A DNA stretch of 64,000 nucleotides from Collinsella sp. MSK.8.10 (GCF_019041915.1 NZ_JAHPYF010000007.1:62001-126000), one strand, 5' to 3'. Counted from the stretch's first letter, positions 8,317 to 17,015 are shown. Numbers and translations: made by a program. Notes: generated by a model from the letters alone, not told the origin.

Positions 8317-10677
8317 GTGAAGCTCGATACACTCGAGATTGGAAAGGACGCCGTTGTCGCATCGGTGGCATCGGACGATCAGGCACTCCGACAGCATATT
8401 TTGGACATGGGCCTAACGCCGGGCACCGAAGTCACCATGATGAAGTACGCTCCTATGGGCGACCCGCTCGAGATTCGCCTGCGTGGCTACGAGTTGACGC
8501 TGCGCAAGGACGATGCCGCTCGCATCGAGCTCGTGGGTGTTCACGATACAGATACGGGTCCGCGCGCTAACGCCGCAATCGGCACGACAGATCACCCGGC
8601 ACTGGGCGAGGGGACGTATTCGCCTCGTGCTGCCAAGACGGCCGTGCCCGAGGGCGCACCGCTGCATTTTGCCCTCGCCGGCAACCAAAACTGCGGTAAG
8701 ACCACACTGTTCAACCAGCTTACGGGCTCCAACCAGCACGTTGGTAACTTTCCCGGCGTAACGGTCGACCGCAAGGACGGCACCATCCGCAACCATCCTG
8801 AGGCAAGCGTTACCGACCTGCCCGGCATTTACTCCCTGTCACCGTACACGGGCGAAGAGATCGTCAGCCGCCAATTCATCTTGGACGAAACCCCCGACGC
8901 CATCATCGATATCATCGACGCCACCAACATCGAACGCAACCTGTACCTGACGCTGCAGCTTATGGAGCTCGACCGCCCCATGGTCATCGCGCTCAACATG
9001 ATGGACGAGGTGACGGCCAACGGCGGCGCCGTGGACGTCAACCTGCTCGAGAGCCTGTTGGGCGTGCCTGTTGTCCCCATTAGCGCTGCCCGCAACGAGG
9101 GCATCGGCGAGTTGGTGGATCATGCCTTGCACGTGGCGCGGTTCCGCGAGCGCCCCGGTCGCCTGGACTTCTGCGCGCCCGATGGTCCAGACGGCGGCGC
9201 GCTGCATCGCTGCATTCACGGCATCGCCAACCTTATCGAGGACCATGCCGCGACGGCGCATATTCCGGTGCGTTTTGCGGCGACCAAGCTGGTTGAGGGC
9301 GACGAGCTGGTAACCGAGGCGCTTCACCTGGATCGCAACGAGCTCGACGCCATCGAGCACATCATTACCCAGATGGAGGGCGAGGCCGGCACCGACCGCC
9401 TGTCCGCGCTGGCCGATATGCGCTTTAGCTTTATCGGCGACGTGTGCGGGCGTTGCGTCGTCAAGCCGCACGAGAGCCGCGAGCACGTGCGCTCCGTCAA
9501 GATCGACCGCATCCTGACGGGTCGCTACACAGCCATTCCGGCGTTTCTGGTGATCATGGGCCTCGTCTTTTGGCTGACGTTTGGCGTGATCGGCGCGGCG
9601 TTGCAGGGGCTCATGGAGGACGGCATCGCTGCCATCATCGCCTCGGCCGATGCGGGCCTCAAGGCGTTCGGCACCAACGACGTGGTGCGCTCACTGGCTG
9701 TCGACGGCGTGCTTACGGGCGTGGGCAGCGTGCTGACCTTCCTGCCGATTATCGTCGTGCTCTTTTTGTTCCTTTCCATTCTGGAAGACTCCGGATACAT
9801 GGCACGCGTGGCCTTTGTTATGGATAAGGTGCTGCGTCGCTTTGGCCTTTCGGGCCGCAGCTTTGTGCCCATGCTCGTCGGTTTTGGCTGCACCGTGCCG
9901 GCTATCATGTCGACCCGTACGCTCCCATCCGAGCACGACCGCAAGATGACGGTCATGCTCACGCCGTTCATGAGCTGCTCGGCCAAGTTGCCGGTCTACG
10001 GTCTGCTGTGCGGGGCGTTTTTCCCGCAGGCGACAGTTCCCGCCATGGTCTCGCTCTATTTGATTGGCATTGCAGTCGGTTGCATCGCGGCTTTGGTGCT
10101 CAACCGCACGGCATTTAAGGGCGACCCGGTACCGTTTATCATGGAGCTTCCCAACTATCGCCTGCCAAGCGTCAAGACGACGGTGATGCTGGCATGGGAT
10201 AAGGCCAAGGACTTTATTACCAAGGCCTTTACCATTATCTTTGCCGCTACGGTGGTCATCTGGTTCCTGCAGACGTTCGACATCCGCTTTAATGTGGTCG
10301 CCGATCAGTCGCAGAGTCTGCTTGCCGGTCTGGGTAGCATCATCGCGCCGGTGTTGGCCCCGCTCGGCTTCGGCGACTGGCGCGCCTCGACGGCGCTCGT
10401 CACCGGACTTATCGCCAAGGAGAGCGTCATTTCGACCCTCACGGTGCTTTTGGGCACGACCTCGCCCGCGGCACTGTCGACCATGTTTTCGCCGTTTACC
10501 GCTTACGTGTTCCTGGTCTTTACGCTGCTGTACCCGCCCTGCGTAGCGGCAATCGGCGCCGTCAAGAGTGAGCTGGGCGGACGCTACGCCGTTGCCGTGT
10601 TCGCGTTTCAGGTGACGGTCGCCTGGATCGTGGCGTTTGTCGTGCATTCGGCGGGCATATTGCTGGGGTTGGCTTAG
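8317..10677 (+). CDS. feoB: Ferrous iron transporter, fused FeoA-FeoB
   Basis: An inner-membrane Fe(II) importer of 786 aa. Residues 1-75 are a FeoA-type SH3-like domain (ILDMGLTPGTEVTMMKYAPM) that is a separate protein in E. coli. After a short linker comes the FeoB G domain: G1 GNQNCGKTTLFN, G2 region GNFPGVTVDRKDG, G3 DLPGIY and G4 NMMDE. The helical bundle and polytopic C-terminal half follow, with Gate motifs including FGCTVPAIMSTR and ALVTGLIAKESVISTL. The GTG start at 8317 has AAAGGA 7 nt upstream. The gene stands alone, with no FeoC. The FeoA-FeoB fusion is known in several anaerobes and makes the FeoA partner obligatory. Confidence 0.95.
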   Translation: MKLDTLEIGKDAVVASVASDDQALRQHILDMGLTPGTEVTMMKYAPMGDPLEIRLRGYELTLRKDDAARIELVGVHDTDTGPRANAAIGTTDHPALGEGTYSPRAAKTAVPEGAPLHFALAGNQNCGKTTLFNQLTGSNQHVGNFPGVTVDRKDGTIRNHPEASVTDLPGIYSLSPYTGEEIVSRQFILDETPDAIIDIIDATNIERNLYLTLQLMELDRPMVIALNMMDEVTANGGAVDVNLLESLLGVPVVPISAARNEGIGELVDHALHVARFRERPGRLDFCAPDGPDGGALHRCIHGIANLIEDHAATAHIPVRFAATKLVEGDELVTEALHLDRNELDAIEHIITQMEGEAGTDRLSALADMRFSFIGDVCGRCVVKPHESREHVRSVKIDRILTGRYTAIPAFLVIMGLVFWLTFGVIGAALQGLMEDGIAAIIASADAGLKAFGTNDVVRSLAVDGVLTGVGSVLTFLPIIVVLFLFLSILEDSGYMARVAFVMDKVLRRFGLSGRSFVPMLVGFGCTVPAIMSTRTLPSEHDRKMTVMLTPFMSCSAKLPVYGLLCGAFFPQATVPAMVSLYLIGIAVGCIAALVLNRTAFKGDPVPFIMELPNYRLPSVKTTVMLAWDKAKDFITKAFTIIFAATVVIWFLQTFDIRFNVVADQSQSLLAGLGSIIAPVLAPLGFGDWRASTALVTGLIAKESVISTLTVLLGTTSPAALSTMFSPFTAYVFLVFTLLYPPCVAAIGAVKSELGGRYAVAVFAFQVTVAWIVAFVVHSAGILLGLA

Positions 10678-10721
10678 CTATTTATTGACGGCGCAACCCC
10701 TGTGTATTGAGTTGATTGCGA

Positions 10722-10750
10722 CCCCGCATCTGTTGCTGACGGATGCGGGG
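10722..10750 (+). terminator. Hairpin after feoAB
   Basis: A 9-bp stem (10722-10730 with 10742-10750) of high GC. The following T-run is weak, so termination efficiency is uncertain. Confidence 0.55.
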
Positions 10751-10765
10751 CCGTTGCTATATAAT
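10737..10765 (+). promoter_or_regulatory. Candidate promoter of the sotB-like gene
   Basis: A perfect -10 TATAAT at 10760-10765 with a weak -35 TGACGG at 10737-10742 and a 17-bp spacer. The -35 overlaps the loop of the feoAB hairpin. Confidence 0.6.
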
Positions 10766-10800
10766 CGCCCACCGCTCAGGACAATCGGAGAGGTTCCTAC

Positions 10801-11997
10801 ATGACTCAGGCAAGACAAGATGGCATCTCACTCAAGCAGTGGCTCCCGATTATCGGGCTCGCCTGTTGCGCGTTCGTATTCAACACGTCGGAGTTCATGC
10901 CCATTGGCCTTCTGACTGATATTGCCGCGTCGTTCTCGCTCACCGAGGCCCAGGCCGGCATCATGATCTCGGTCTACGCCTGGGGCGTCATGCTGCTGTC
11001 GTTGCCGCTTATGGTGTTTGCCTCGCGCTTCGAGTTCAAGCGCATGCTGCTCGGCGTGCTCGCCGTGTTCTCCTTGGGCCAGTTCCTGTCCGCTATGGCA
11101 CCGACATATCCCATCCTGGTCTGCGCGCGCCTGGTGGTCGCCTGCGCGCACGCCGTGTTCTGGTCAGTCGCCTCGATTATGGCCTCGCGCCTGGTCGACA
11201 CCCGTCACGGGGCGCTCGCCATCAGCATGATCGCCACGGGCTCGTCCATCGCGCAGATCTTTGGCCTGCCGATCGGCCGCGCCATCGGCCTGGCCGTGGG
11301 CTGGCGCATGACGTTTGCCGTGGTCGGGGTCTTTTCTGCCGCCGCGGTGGTGTACCAGGCAGCGGTGTTCCCGGCCATGCCGGCGGGTGAGCGCTTTACG
11401 CTCAAACAGCTTCCCGAGCTGCTCAAGAACCCGTTCCTCATCGCGCTTTATGCGGTCACGGTCTTTATGGCGACCGGCTATTATGCGGGTTACAGCTATA
11501 TCGAGCCGTTCCTGGCACAGGTCGCGCACGTCGACGCGGGCGCCATCACTATGACGCTGACGGCGTTCGGTTGCTCTGGTCTGCTCGGAAGCTGGCTGTT
11601 TGGCCGCCTGTTCGATGGGCACCGGTTCCCGTTTCTCGCGATTACGCTCTCCGGCGTGCCGGTGGCTCTGCTGCTCATGGGTCCGGTTGCACCGTCGCTC
11701 GTCGCCGTTCTCGCTGTTTGCGCGCTATGGGGCTGCTGCTCCACGGCCTTTAACGTGGCGTTCCAGGCCGAGCTCATCAAGTACACGCCGGCGGATTCGT
11801 CGGCCGTCGCCATGTCGATCTTCTCGGGCCTGTTCAACCTGGGGATCGGCACCGGTACGGCGATCGGCGGCGCCGTGGTGTCGGGCCCCGGCATCGCCTG
11901 GATCGGCTACGCAGGCGGCACGATCGCTGTCGTGGGCGTCATCCTCGCCATCACCGTACTGTTCCCAGCCATACGCCGCGCAAAGCCTGTCGCCTAA
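10801..11997 (+). CDS. sotB: MFS sugar/drug efflux transporter, SotB-like
   Basis: A 12-helix major facilitator of the DHA1 family, 398 aa, the same length as E. coli SotB (396). Shared landmarks include FNTSEFMPIGLL in helix 1, GIMISVYAWGVMLLSLPLM in helix 2, ARLVVACAHAVFWS in helix 4, IATGSSIAQIFGLPIGR in helix 5 and YSYIEPF in helix 7. SotB exports arabinose and other sugars or IPTG in E. coli; the substrate here is unproven. The gene has its own promoter with a perfect TATAAT and is followed by a very strong hairpin, so it is monocistronic. The start at 10801 follows GGAGAGG. Confidence 0.85.
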   Translation: MTQARQDGISLKQWLPIIGLACCAFVFNTSEFMPIGLLTDIAASFSLTEAQAGIMISVYAWGVMLLSLPLMVFASRFEFKRMLLGVLAVFSLGQFLSAMAPTYPILVCARLVVACAHAVFWSVASIMASRLVDTRHGALAISMIATGSSIAQIFGLPIGRAIGLAVGWRMTFAVVGVFSAAAVVYQAAVFPAMPAGERFTLKQLPELLKNPFLIALYAVTVFMATGYYAGYSYIEPFLAQVAHVDAGAITMTLTAFGCSGLLGSWLFGRLFDGHRFPFLAITLSGVPVALLLMGPVAPSLVAVLAVCALWGCCSTAFNVAFQAELIKYTPADSSAVAMSIFSGLFNLGIGTGTAIGGAVVSGPGIAWIGYAGGTIAVVGVILAITVLFPAIRRAKPVA

Positions 11998-12012
11998 TCA
12001 TGTTCCCTCATC

Positions 12013-12079
12013 AGTTGCGGTGGAATAGTTCCTGTTTAAGGCCTCTGAAGGCTCAAACAGGAACTATTCCATCGCAACT
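12013..12079. terminator. Long 25-bp hairpin between sotB and the GH13 gene
   Basis: Arms 12013-12037 and 12055-12079 are complementary over 25 bp with a single G-T pair, around a 17-nt loop. A short T-rich stretch follows. It begins 15 bp after the sotB stop codon and is probably its terminator, but the stem is far longer than usual. Confidence 0.7.
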
Positions 12080-12150
12080 TATTTTGGGGGAGAGGATACA
12101 AGCTGGGCATACAATGGATGTCGTTGTGTTGAGCTTACCGGGAGGTTGCT

Positions 12151-13527
12151 ATGTGGGCATACGAGACGACGTTCTATCAAATCTATCCGCTGGGCTTTTG
12201 CGGAGCTCTGCGCGAAAACGCCGCACCCGTTGCCGAGGATGAGCTCGCCCAGGCTGCCAACGCCGCGCCCAACCCCGATGCGCCCATAATGAAGATCGCC
12301 CAATGGGCCGACTACCTGCAGGAACTCGGCGTTGGCGCTGTGCTCATCAACCCGCCGCTCGAATCTGATAGCCACGGCTACGATACACGCAGCCTGCGCC
12401 ATATCGACCGTCGCCTTGGCGGGGATGCCGATTTTGCCGCTGTGTGCGAGACGCTGCACGCCCACGGCATCCGCGTGGTGCTCGATGCCGTCTTCAACCA
12501 TGTGGGCCGTGGCTTTTGGGCCTTCCGCGATGTGCAGGAGCGTAAGTGGGACTCGCCGTACAAGGATTGGTTCCACATCAACTTTGACGGTGACTCGTGC
12601 TACGGCGACGGCTTTTGGTACGAGGGCTGGGAGGGCCATTTTGAGCTTGTGAAGCTCAACCTGCAAAATCCCGCTGTGGTCGATTACCTGCTCGAGTCCG
12701 TGCGCCGTTGGGCTGACGTGTTTGGCGTTGACGGCCTGCGCCTGGACGTTGCCTATATGCTCGACCGCGACTTCATGCGTCGTCTGCATACCTTTACCCG
12801 CGAGCTCAAGCCCGATTTTGTGCTGATCGGCGAGACGCTCCACGGCGACTACAACCAGATCGTCAACGACGAGATGCTCGACTCCTGCACCAACTATGAG
12901 TGCTACAAGGGTCTGTACTCCAGCTTTAACTCGGTCAACATGTTCGAGATTGCCCACTCGCTGCATCGCCAGTTTGGCGGTGACCCGTGGTGCATTTATC
13001 GCGGCAAGCATCTGCTGTCGTTTGTCGACAACCACGACGTGCCGCGCCTGGCAAGCATCCTCACCGACAAGTCCTGCCTGCGCCCCGCCTACGGCATGCT
13101 GTTTGGCATGCCGGGCATCCCATGCGTCTACTATGGCAGCGAGTGGGGGATTGCCGGCGAAAAGGGCGGCCCCGATGGTGACTGGGCGCTGCGCCCTGCG
13201 CTCGATGAGCCTGCGCCCAACGAGCTGACGGCGTTCATCACGCAGCTCGCGCACCTTCGCTCGGCCGACGACGCGGCGGCCCGTGCCCTCAACTACGGTG
13301 CCTATCGCAACGTGGTTATCCAGAATAAGCAGCTGCTGTTCGAGCGCGCCTGCGACGACGCGACGATGCTCGTGGCGGTGAACGCCGTGGGCGAGCCTTA
13401 CACCTTTGGCGCTGGCGAGCTCAACGGGTCCTTTGTTGACCTGCTTGCCGACGGCGCGCCCACGGTTGAGCTGACGGGTACTCTTGAGCTTGCGCCCTAC
13501 GAGGTGCGCTATCTGTCGAGGGCCTAG
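12151..13527 (+). CDS. Alpha-amylase family glycoside hydrolase (GH13)
   Basis: A cytoplasmic GH13 enzyme of 458 aa acting on alpha-glucosidic linkages, most likely maltodextrins or related oligosaccharides. The four conserved regions are present: region I DAVFNHVG, region II GLRLDVAY with the nucleophile Asp, region III IGET with the acid/base Glu, and region IV FVDNHD. There is no signal peptide. The catalytic barrel is followed by a small C-terminal beta-domain from about residue 390. The start at 12151 has GGGAGG upstream. It is separated by only 3 nt from the downstream DNA glycosylase gene, so the two are translationally linked despite unrelated roles. Substrate specificity cannot be set from the sequence. 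Confidence 0.9.
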   Translation: MWAYETTFYQIYPLGFCGALRENAAPVAEDELAQAANAAPNPDAPIMKIAQWADYLQELGVGAVLINPPLESDSHGYDTRSLRHIDRRLGGDADFAAVCETLHAHGIRVVLDAVFNHVGRGFWAFRDVQERKWDSPYKDWFHINFDGDSCYGDGFWYEGWEGHFELVKLNLQNPAVVDYLLESVRRWADVFGVDGLRLDVAYMLDRDFMRRLHTFTRELKPDFVLIGETLHGDYNQIVNDEMLDSCTNYECYKGLYSSFNSVNMFEIAHSLHRQFGGDPWCIYRGKHLLSFVDNHDVPRLASILTDKSCLRPAYGMLFGMPGIPCVYYGSEWGIAGEKGGPDGDWALRPALDEPAPNELTAFITQLAHLRSADDAAARALNYGAYRNVVIQNKQLLFERACDDATMLVAVNAVGEPYTFGAGELNGSFVDLLADGAPTVELTGTLELAPYEVRYLSRA

Positions 13528-13530
13528 GTC

Positions 13531-14094
13531 ATGGCAACGCCTGACGAGGGCTATCAACATATTGAGCACGGGTTTGAACCCGTGTTCGACCAGCACTCGC
13601 GCGTTTTGGTGCTGGGGTCGTTTCCCTCGGTGCTTTCGCGCGCCAATGCCTTTTATTACGGCAACCCTCAGAATCGCTTTTGGCGTGTGATGGCCGCGTG
13701 CCTCGGTGTGCCCGTGCCACCCAACGAGGGCGACCCTCTGGTGGGCGGCGAGCCCGCGACGCTCGACGCCTCGATTGCCGCCAAGCGGGCTATGTTGCTC
13801 AACGGCGGTGTGGCCCTGTGGGACGTGATTGAGAGCTGTGACATTAAGGGCTCGAGTGACGCGAGCATTCGCAACGTTGTGCCGGCACATATCGAGCGCA
13901 TTACCGATGTCACGCCGATTGAGGTTGTTATCTGCAACGGCGGCGCGGCCGGGCGGCTCTACAAACGCTATCTACAAGAGCGGACGGGGCTACCTGCCAT
14001 CGTGCTGCCGTCGACGAGTCCTGCCAACGCGGCGTGGCGTTTGGAGCGGCTTGTCGAGCGTTGGAGTGAAGCCGTTGACTGGGCAGCTTATTAA
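13531..14094 (+). CDS. DNA-deoxyinosine glycosylase (uracil-DNA glycosylase superfamily)
   Basis: A 187-aa base-excision repair glycosylase, probably removing hypoxanthine (deaminated adenine) from DNA. The UDG-superfamily motif A is LGSFPSVLSR followed by FYYGNPQNRFW, and the C-terminal motif is LPSTSPAN, both typical of the hypoxanthine-DNA glycosylase branch that is close to the Mug/TDG family. It starts 3 nt after the GH13 stop codon and depends on the end of that gene for its ribosome binding site. It converges with the next gene, the two stop codons being one base apart. Confidence 0.82.
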   Translation: MATPDEGYQHIEHGFEPVFDQHSRVLVLGSFPSVLSRANAFYYGNPQNRFWRVMAACLGVPVPPNEGDPLVGGEPATLDASIAAKRAMLLNGGVALWDVIESCDIKGSSDASIRNVVPAHIERITDVTPIEVVICNGGAAGRLYKRYLQERTGLPAIVLPSTSPANAAWRLERLVERWSEAVDWAAY

Positions 14095-14095
14095 T

Positions 14096-14758
14096 TTAGA
14101 TTATTGATTGAGTGCGGGCGCCGAGGTGTTTCAGAACGCCTCGCCAGATCGGCGCGGGCACGGCCGGCTCGGCGCAAACCATGCCATTGGTGTCGATGTC
14201 CTCGGCACTGCCGCCGCCGAGTCGCTGCGCATGCTCAACCGAGCAACCCATACGCACCGCACCCACGAGCTTGTCCATGGCTTCGGAAAACGGTCGGCGC
14301 AAGAGGCCCATGCGCGGGGAGTGGCGAAGCGCTGCGATGCCGCTGCCGGCGCAGATGGCAACGCCGCCACACCACGTTAGTTTACGGAGCTCGCAAGCTT
14401 CCCGCAGGCGCTTGACGGGCATGTGCGCCCCCTCGGTGCTTCTGTGGGCAACCTGCACGACGACATAGACGCGTGTCTCTGCATTCCCAAGGCGATCGAG
14501 CATCTGCTCGACAGTGATCATCGCCCCGTCATCAAATGCATCATCAACGGCGAGCACGAGGCCATCGGCGGCAGCATCGTCATCATCCGCCTTCAAGTCG
14601 ACCGGTCGGGGGAGTACAGTGCCGGAAAGCTGTGCATAGGCGGCGATGGCATCCTGCAGGTCCCAGAGCAAAAACTCAAGATCGGCGCTCTCGGGAATGC
14701 TGATATACGCAATGGTTTGCAACGTCTTGGGCTTATCGCCGCGCGCGATCGTCTCCAT
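14096..14758 (-). CDS. Unrecognised protein, possibly flavodoxin-like
   Basis: A 220-aa cytoplasmic protein that I cannot assign. The N-terminal half has alternating strand/helix stretches and an acidic run (residues about 57-64, ADDDDAAAD), and the middle carries VYVVVQVAHRSTEGAH. The C-terminal half has a Gly-rich stretch (CGGVAICAGSGIAAL) and a helix resembling the tail of NADPH-dependent FMN reductases, which is the only hint of function. The start at 14758 has AAGGAGG upstream. It is transcribed towards the glycosylase gene and is divergent from the aminotransferase at 14852. Gene reality is supported by codon use and the binding site. Confidence 0.6.
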   Translation of the reverse strand: METIARGDKPKTLQTIAYISIPESADLEFLLWDLQDAIAAYAQLSGTVLPRPVDLKADDDDAAADGLVLAVDDAFDDGAMITVEQMLDRLGNAETRVYVVVQVAHRSTEGAHMPVKRLREACELRKLTWCGGVAICAGSGIAALRHSPRMGLLRRPFSEAMDKLVGAVRMGCSVEHAQRLGGGSAEDIDTNGMVCAEPAVPAPIWRGVLKHLGARTQSII

Positions 14759-14851
14759 GCCGCCTCCTTTCCGGTTGGTTTCCGTTTAGGTTACACCGTC
14801 TGGTGGCGCCTCGCCGCGCTATCCTAGTGCAACCCTTACGAAAGGAACGCC

Positions 14852-15988
14852 ATGCGCCTGCCCATGAATACCTCGCTTGCCACGCTCAAGCCCTCCGGTA
14901 TCCGCCGAATCAACGCGCTCGCCGCTCAGCATCCGGGATGCATCGCGCTTGCGCTCGGCGAGCCTGATTTTCCCACGCCCGACGTGATTAGCGCCGAGGT
15001 GACCGCCGCACTGGGCCGCGGTGACACGCACTATCCGCCCAACAACGGTCGCCCTGCCCTGCGCGAGGCGCTATCCGCATATATGGGCGAAGCGGGCCTT
15101 GCGTTTTCGGCCGACGAGGTCATCCTGACCGACGGCGCGACCGAGGCCCTGTCGGCAACATTCATGGCTATGCTCAACCCCGGCGACGAGGTTATTATTC
15201 CCACGCCGGCCTTTGGTCTGTACGAGAGCATCGTCGTAGCCAATCACGCCAAAGCGGTCTTTTTGGATACGGAGCCTGCGCAATTTCAGATTGACGAAGA
15301 CGCGCTTCGCGCCTGTGTGACCCCGGCGACCAAAGCCATCGTCATCTGCTCGCCCAACAATCCCACGGGCTGCATTCTCAACGCGGCATCGCTCGACGCC
15401 GTGGCGCGCGTGGCAGAACAGGCGGGCATCTACGTAGTCTGCGACGACGTATACAACCGTCTGGTCTATGTGGATGGCTACGAGCGCTTTGCCCAGCGTC
15501 ACCCGGAGCTGCACGAGCAGACAGTAGTCATCGAGAGTTTCTCCAAGCCATGGGCTATGACCGGCTGGCGCTTGGGTTGGCTCGCAGCGGCAGCCCCCGT
15601 CATCGCCGAGATTGCAAAAGCTCACCAATACCTAGTATCGAGTGCCGTCTCCTTCGAAATGGACGCCGCAGCTCGAGCCCTCACCGTCGACCCAACCCCC
15701 ATGCTCGAAGTCTACCGAGCCCGCCGCGAACGCGTACTCGCAGCTTTAGATGCCATGGGCCTGGACGTCGTAGAGCCCGCAGGCGCCTTCTACGCCTTCC
15801 CCAGCATCAAAAAGTTCGACCTAACAAGCGAAGCCTTCTGCATCAAAGCCATCAAAGAGGCAAACGTAGCCCTAGTCCCGGGCGACTGCTTCGGCACCGA
15901 AGGCCACATCCGCCTAAGCTATTGCGTTTCCGATAAAGACCTGGACGAAGGCCTAAATCGCCTGTCCACCTTCATTTCAACCTTATAG
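14852..15988 (+). CDS. Pyridoxal-phosphate aminotransferase, class I/II
   Basis: A fold-type I PLP aminotransferase of 378 aa, most similar in layout to aspartate/aromatic aminotransferases or PatA-type enzymes. Landmarks are LALGEPDFPTP, the Asn of ICSPNNPTG, the Asp/Tyr of CDDVYNRL, the PLP lysine in SFSKPWAMTGWRLGW and the substrate-carboxylate Arg in HIRLSYCVS. The start at 14852 follows GAAAGGA. The last third of the gene (about 15610-15988) changes codon habit abruptly: A-ending codons (GAA, AAA, GCA, GTA, CTA) become common and G- or T-ending ones rare, although the reading frame and motifs stay intact. It ends 52 bp before the long palindromic element at 16041. The amino-donor is not known. 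Confidence 0.88.
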   Translation: MRLPMNTSLATLKPSGIRRINALAAQHPGCIALALGEPDFPTPDVISAEVTAALGRGDTHYPPNNGRPALREALSAYMGEAGLAFSADEVILTDGATEALSATFMAMLNPGDEVIIPTPAFGLYESIVVANHAKAVFLDTEPAQFQIDEDALRACVTPATKAIVICSPNNPTGCILNAASLDAVARVAEQAGIYVVCDDVYNRLVYVDGYERFAQRHPELHEQTVVIESFSKPWAMTGWRLGWLAAAAPVIAEIAKAHQYLVSSAVSFEMDAAARALTVDPTPMLEVYRARRERVLAALDAMGLDVVEPAGAFYAFPSIKKFDLTSEAFCIKAIKEANVALVPGDCFGTEGHIRLSYCVSDKDLDEGLNRLSTFISTL

Positions 15989-16040
15989 CCCAACGGGACG
16001 CAACACATCAGCCCACCGACCCAAGCATTATGAGTGGGGA

Positions 16041-16258
16041 CGTCGGTCAACGAAAACCCGGGCTGCCCAAAGTCAACGCAGGCACGCTCCGCCGAAGGCC
16101 AGGCGCAAGGTTTTCGTAGATTCCGCACGAGCCGAAGAGCACTTAATGTGCTCTTCGTGCGAGCCAGGACTTGACCGAACGAAAACCTTGCGCCTGGCCT
16201 TCGGCGGAGCGTGCCGGATGGTGGAATTGTGTGCAGCCCGGTTTTCCGTTGACCGACG
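16041..16258. repeat. Long palindromic element A with conserved core
   Basis: A 218-bp imperfect inverted repeat in the spacer between the aminotransferase and rplJ. Outer arms 16041-16066 and 16233-16258 match at 24 of 26 positions, followed by an unpaired, unrelated segment. Inner arms 16081-16117 and 16179-16215 are a perfect 37-bp inverted repeat. The central 61 nt contain a 51-nt core (16121-16171) that begins TTCCGCACGA, has the inner hairpin AGAGCAC-TTAAT-GTGCTCT, and ends AGGACT. The same core, at 41 of 51 positions ungapped, occurs in element B at 46158-46208. The arms are not shared between the two elements. The right outer arm contains the -35 of the rplJ promoter. No reading frame of note lies inside. 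Confidence 0.85.
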
Positions 16259-16277
16259 CCGGGGTCCCCGCCATAAT
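16249..16277 (+). promoter_or_regulatory. Promoter of the rplJ-rplL operon
   Basis: -35 TTGACC at 16249-16254, a 17-bp spacer, and -10 CATAAT at 16272-16277. The -35 lies inside the right outer arm of palindromic element A, and an inverted copy of it lies in the left arm. Confidence 0.75.
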
Positions 16278-16295
16278 ACTTTCGGTTCACGCACG

Positions 16296-16391
16296 AATCC
16301 GCTGCCAGAGACAGCCGGTGCAAACGGGCATCGCCCGCAAGCTTAATGGGATATCCCGCCAGCCGAGGTGGTCGAGTAGATATGTCTTCTC
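16296..16391 (+). ncRNA. L10 leader (autoregulatory r-protein mRNA leader)
   Basis: The untranslated leader of rplJ shows the features of the L10 leader family: an AGAGACAGCCGGTGC block paired with a later CCCGCCAGCCGAGGTGG block, with a GC-rich hairpin (GCGGGC-type pairing around 16332-16345) between them. L10 in complex with L12 binds this leader and represses its own operon. A terminator hairpin follows immediately, so control is probably by transcription attenuation. Confidence 0.7.
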
Positions 16392-16428
16392 GCCCCCGTC
16401 GCTCATGCAGCGCGGGGGCTTTCTTTTT
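16392..16428 (+). terminator. Attenuator terminator in the rplJ leader
   Basis: A GC-rich stem (GCCCCCG with CGGGGGC, extended by CGCT/AGCG with one bulged T) followed by TTTCTTTTT, 65 bp upstream of the rplJ start codon. Its position fits attenuation control by L10. Confidence 0.8.
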
Positions 16429-16493
16429 GGACATGCCCCCGTCACGTCCTTGTGGCGGACCGTGCCCGGAAAGAATTCGAGGAGGTGTAATTC

Positions 16494-17015
16494 ATGCCCC
16501 AGCAGTACAAAATCGACAAGGTTGCAGAGATCGAGTCCCGTATCGCCGAGAACGCCGGTCTGTTCGTCGTCAACTACAACGGTCTGACGGTTAAGCAGGC
16601 TCAGGAGCTGCGTCATCAGCTTCGCGAGTGCGGCGCCGAGATGAAGGTCTACAAGAACAACCTGGTCAAGATCGCTCTCAAGAACCAGGAGCAGCCCGAG
16701 CTCGACGAGATCCTCGCCGGCCCCGTCGCTTATGTGTTCTACGAGACCGAGCCGGTCGAGGCCGCTAAGGCCCTCAAGGACTTCTCTGCTAAGTCCAAGG
16801 GCGTCCTTGAGATCAAGGGCGGTATCTCCGACGGCAAGGCCGTTTCCGCTGATGATGTTAAGGCTATCGCCGAGCTGCCCACCAAGGATCAGCTTCTCGG
16901 CCAGATCGCCGGTCTCATCTCCGGTTTCGCTCGCGACATCGCTGTCTGCGTCAACGGCGTTTCCTCTGGTCTCGCTCGTTCGATCCAGCAGGTCTCCGAG
17001 CAGAAGGCAGCCTAG
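16494..17015 (+). CDS. rplJ: 50S ribosomal protein L10
   Basis: L10 forms the base of the flexible stalk of the large ribosomal subunit, holding L7/L12 dimers near the GTPase centre. It is 173 aa, normal for the family, with the N-terminal rRNA-binding globular domain (residues 1-130; FVVNYNGLTVKQAQELRHQLRE) and the C-terminal helix that binds L12. The start at 16494 is set by GAGGAGGTG about 7 nt upstream. It is preceded by an L10 leader and attenuator and followed by rplL. The usual upstream neighbours rplK-rplA are not present; a PLP aminotransferase gene and palindromic element A lie there instead. Confidence 0.97.
   Translation: MPQQYKIDKVAEIESRIAENAGLFVVNYNGLTVKQAQELRHQLRECGAEMKVYKNNLVKIALKNQEQPELDEILAGPVAYVFYETEPVEAAKALKDFSAKSKGVLEIKGGISDGKAVSADDVKAIAELPTKDQLLGQIAGLISGFARDIAVCVNGVSSGLARSIQQVSEQKAA

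Noticed and set aside
16041-16258. Reading element A as a retron or diversity-generating retroelement
   Set aside because: No reverse transcriptase gene lies near either element, and the A-rich drift in the upstream gene is the wrong kind of change for adenine-directed mutagenesis, which removes A from the target.
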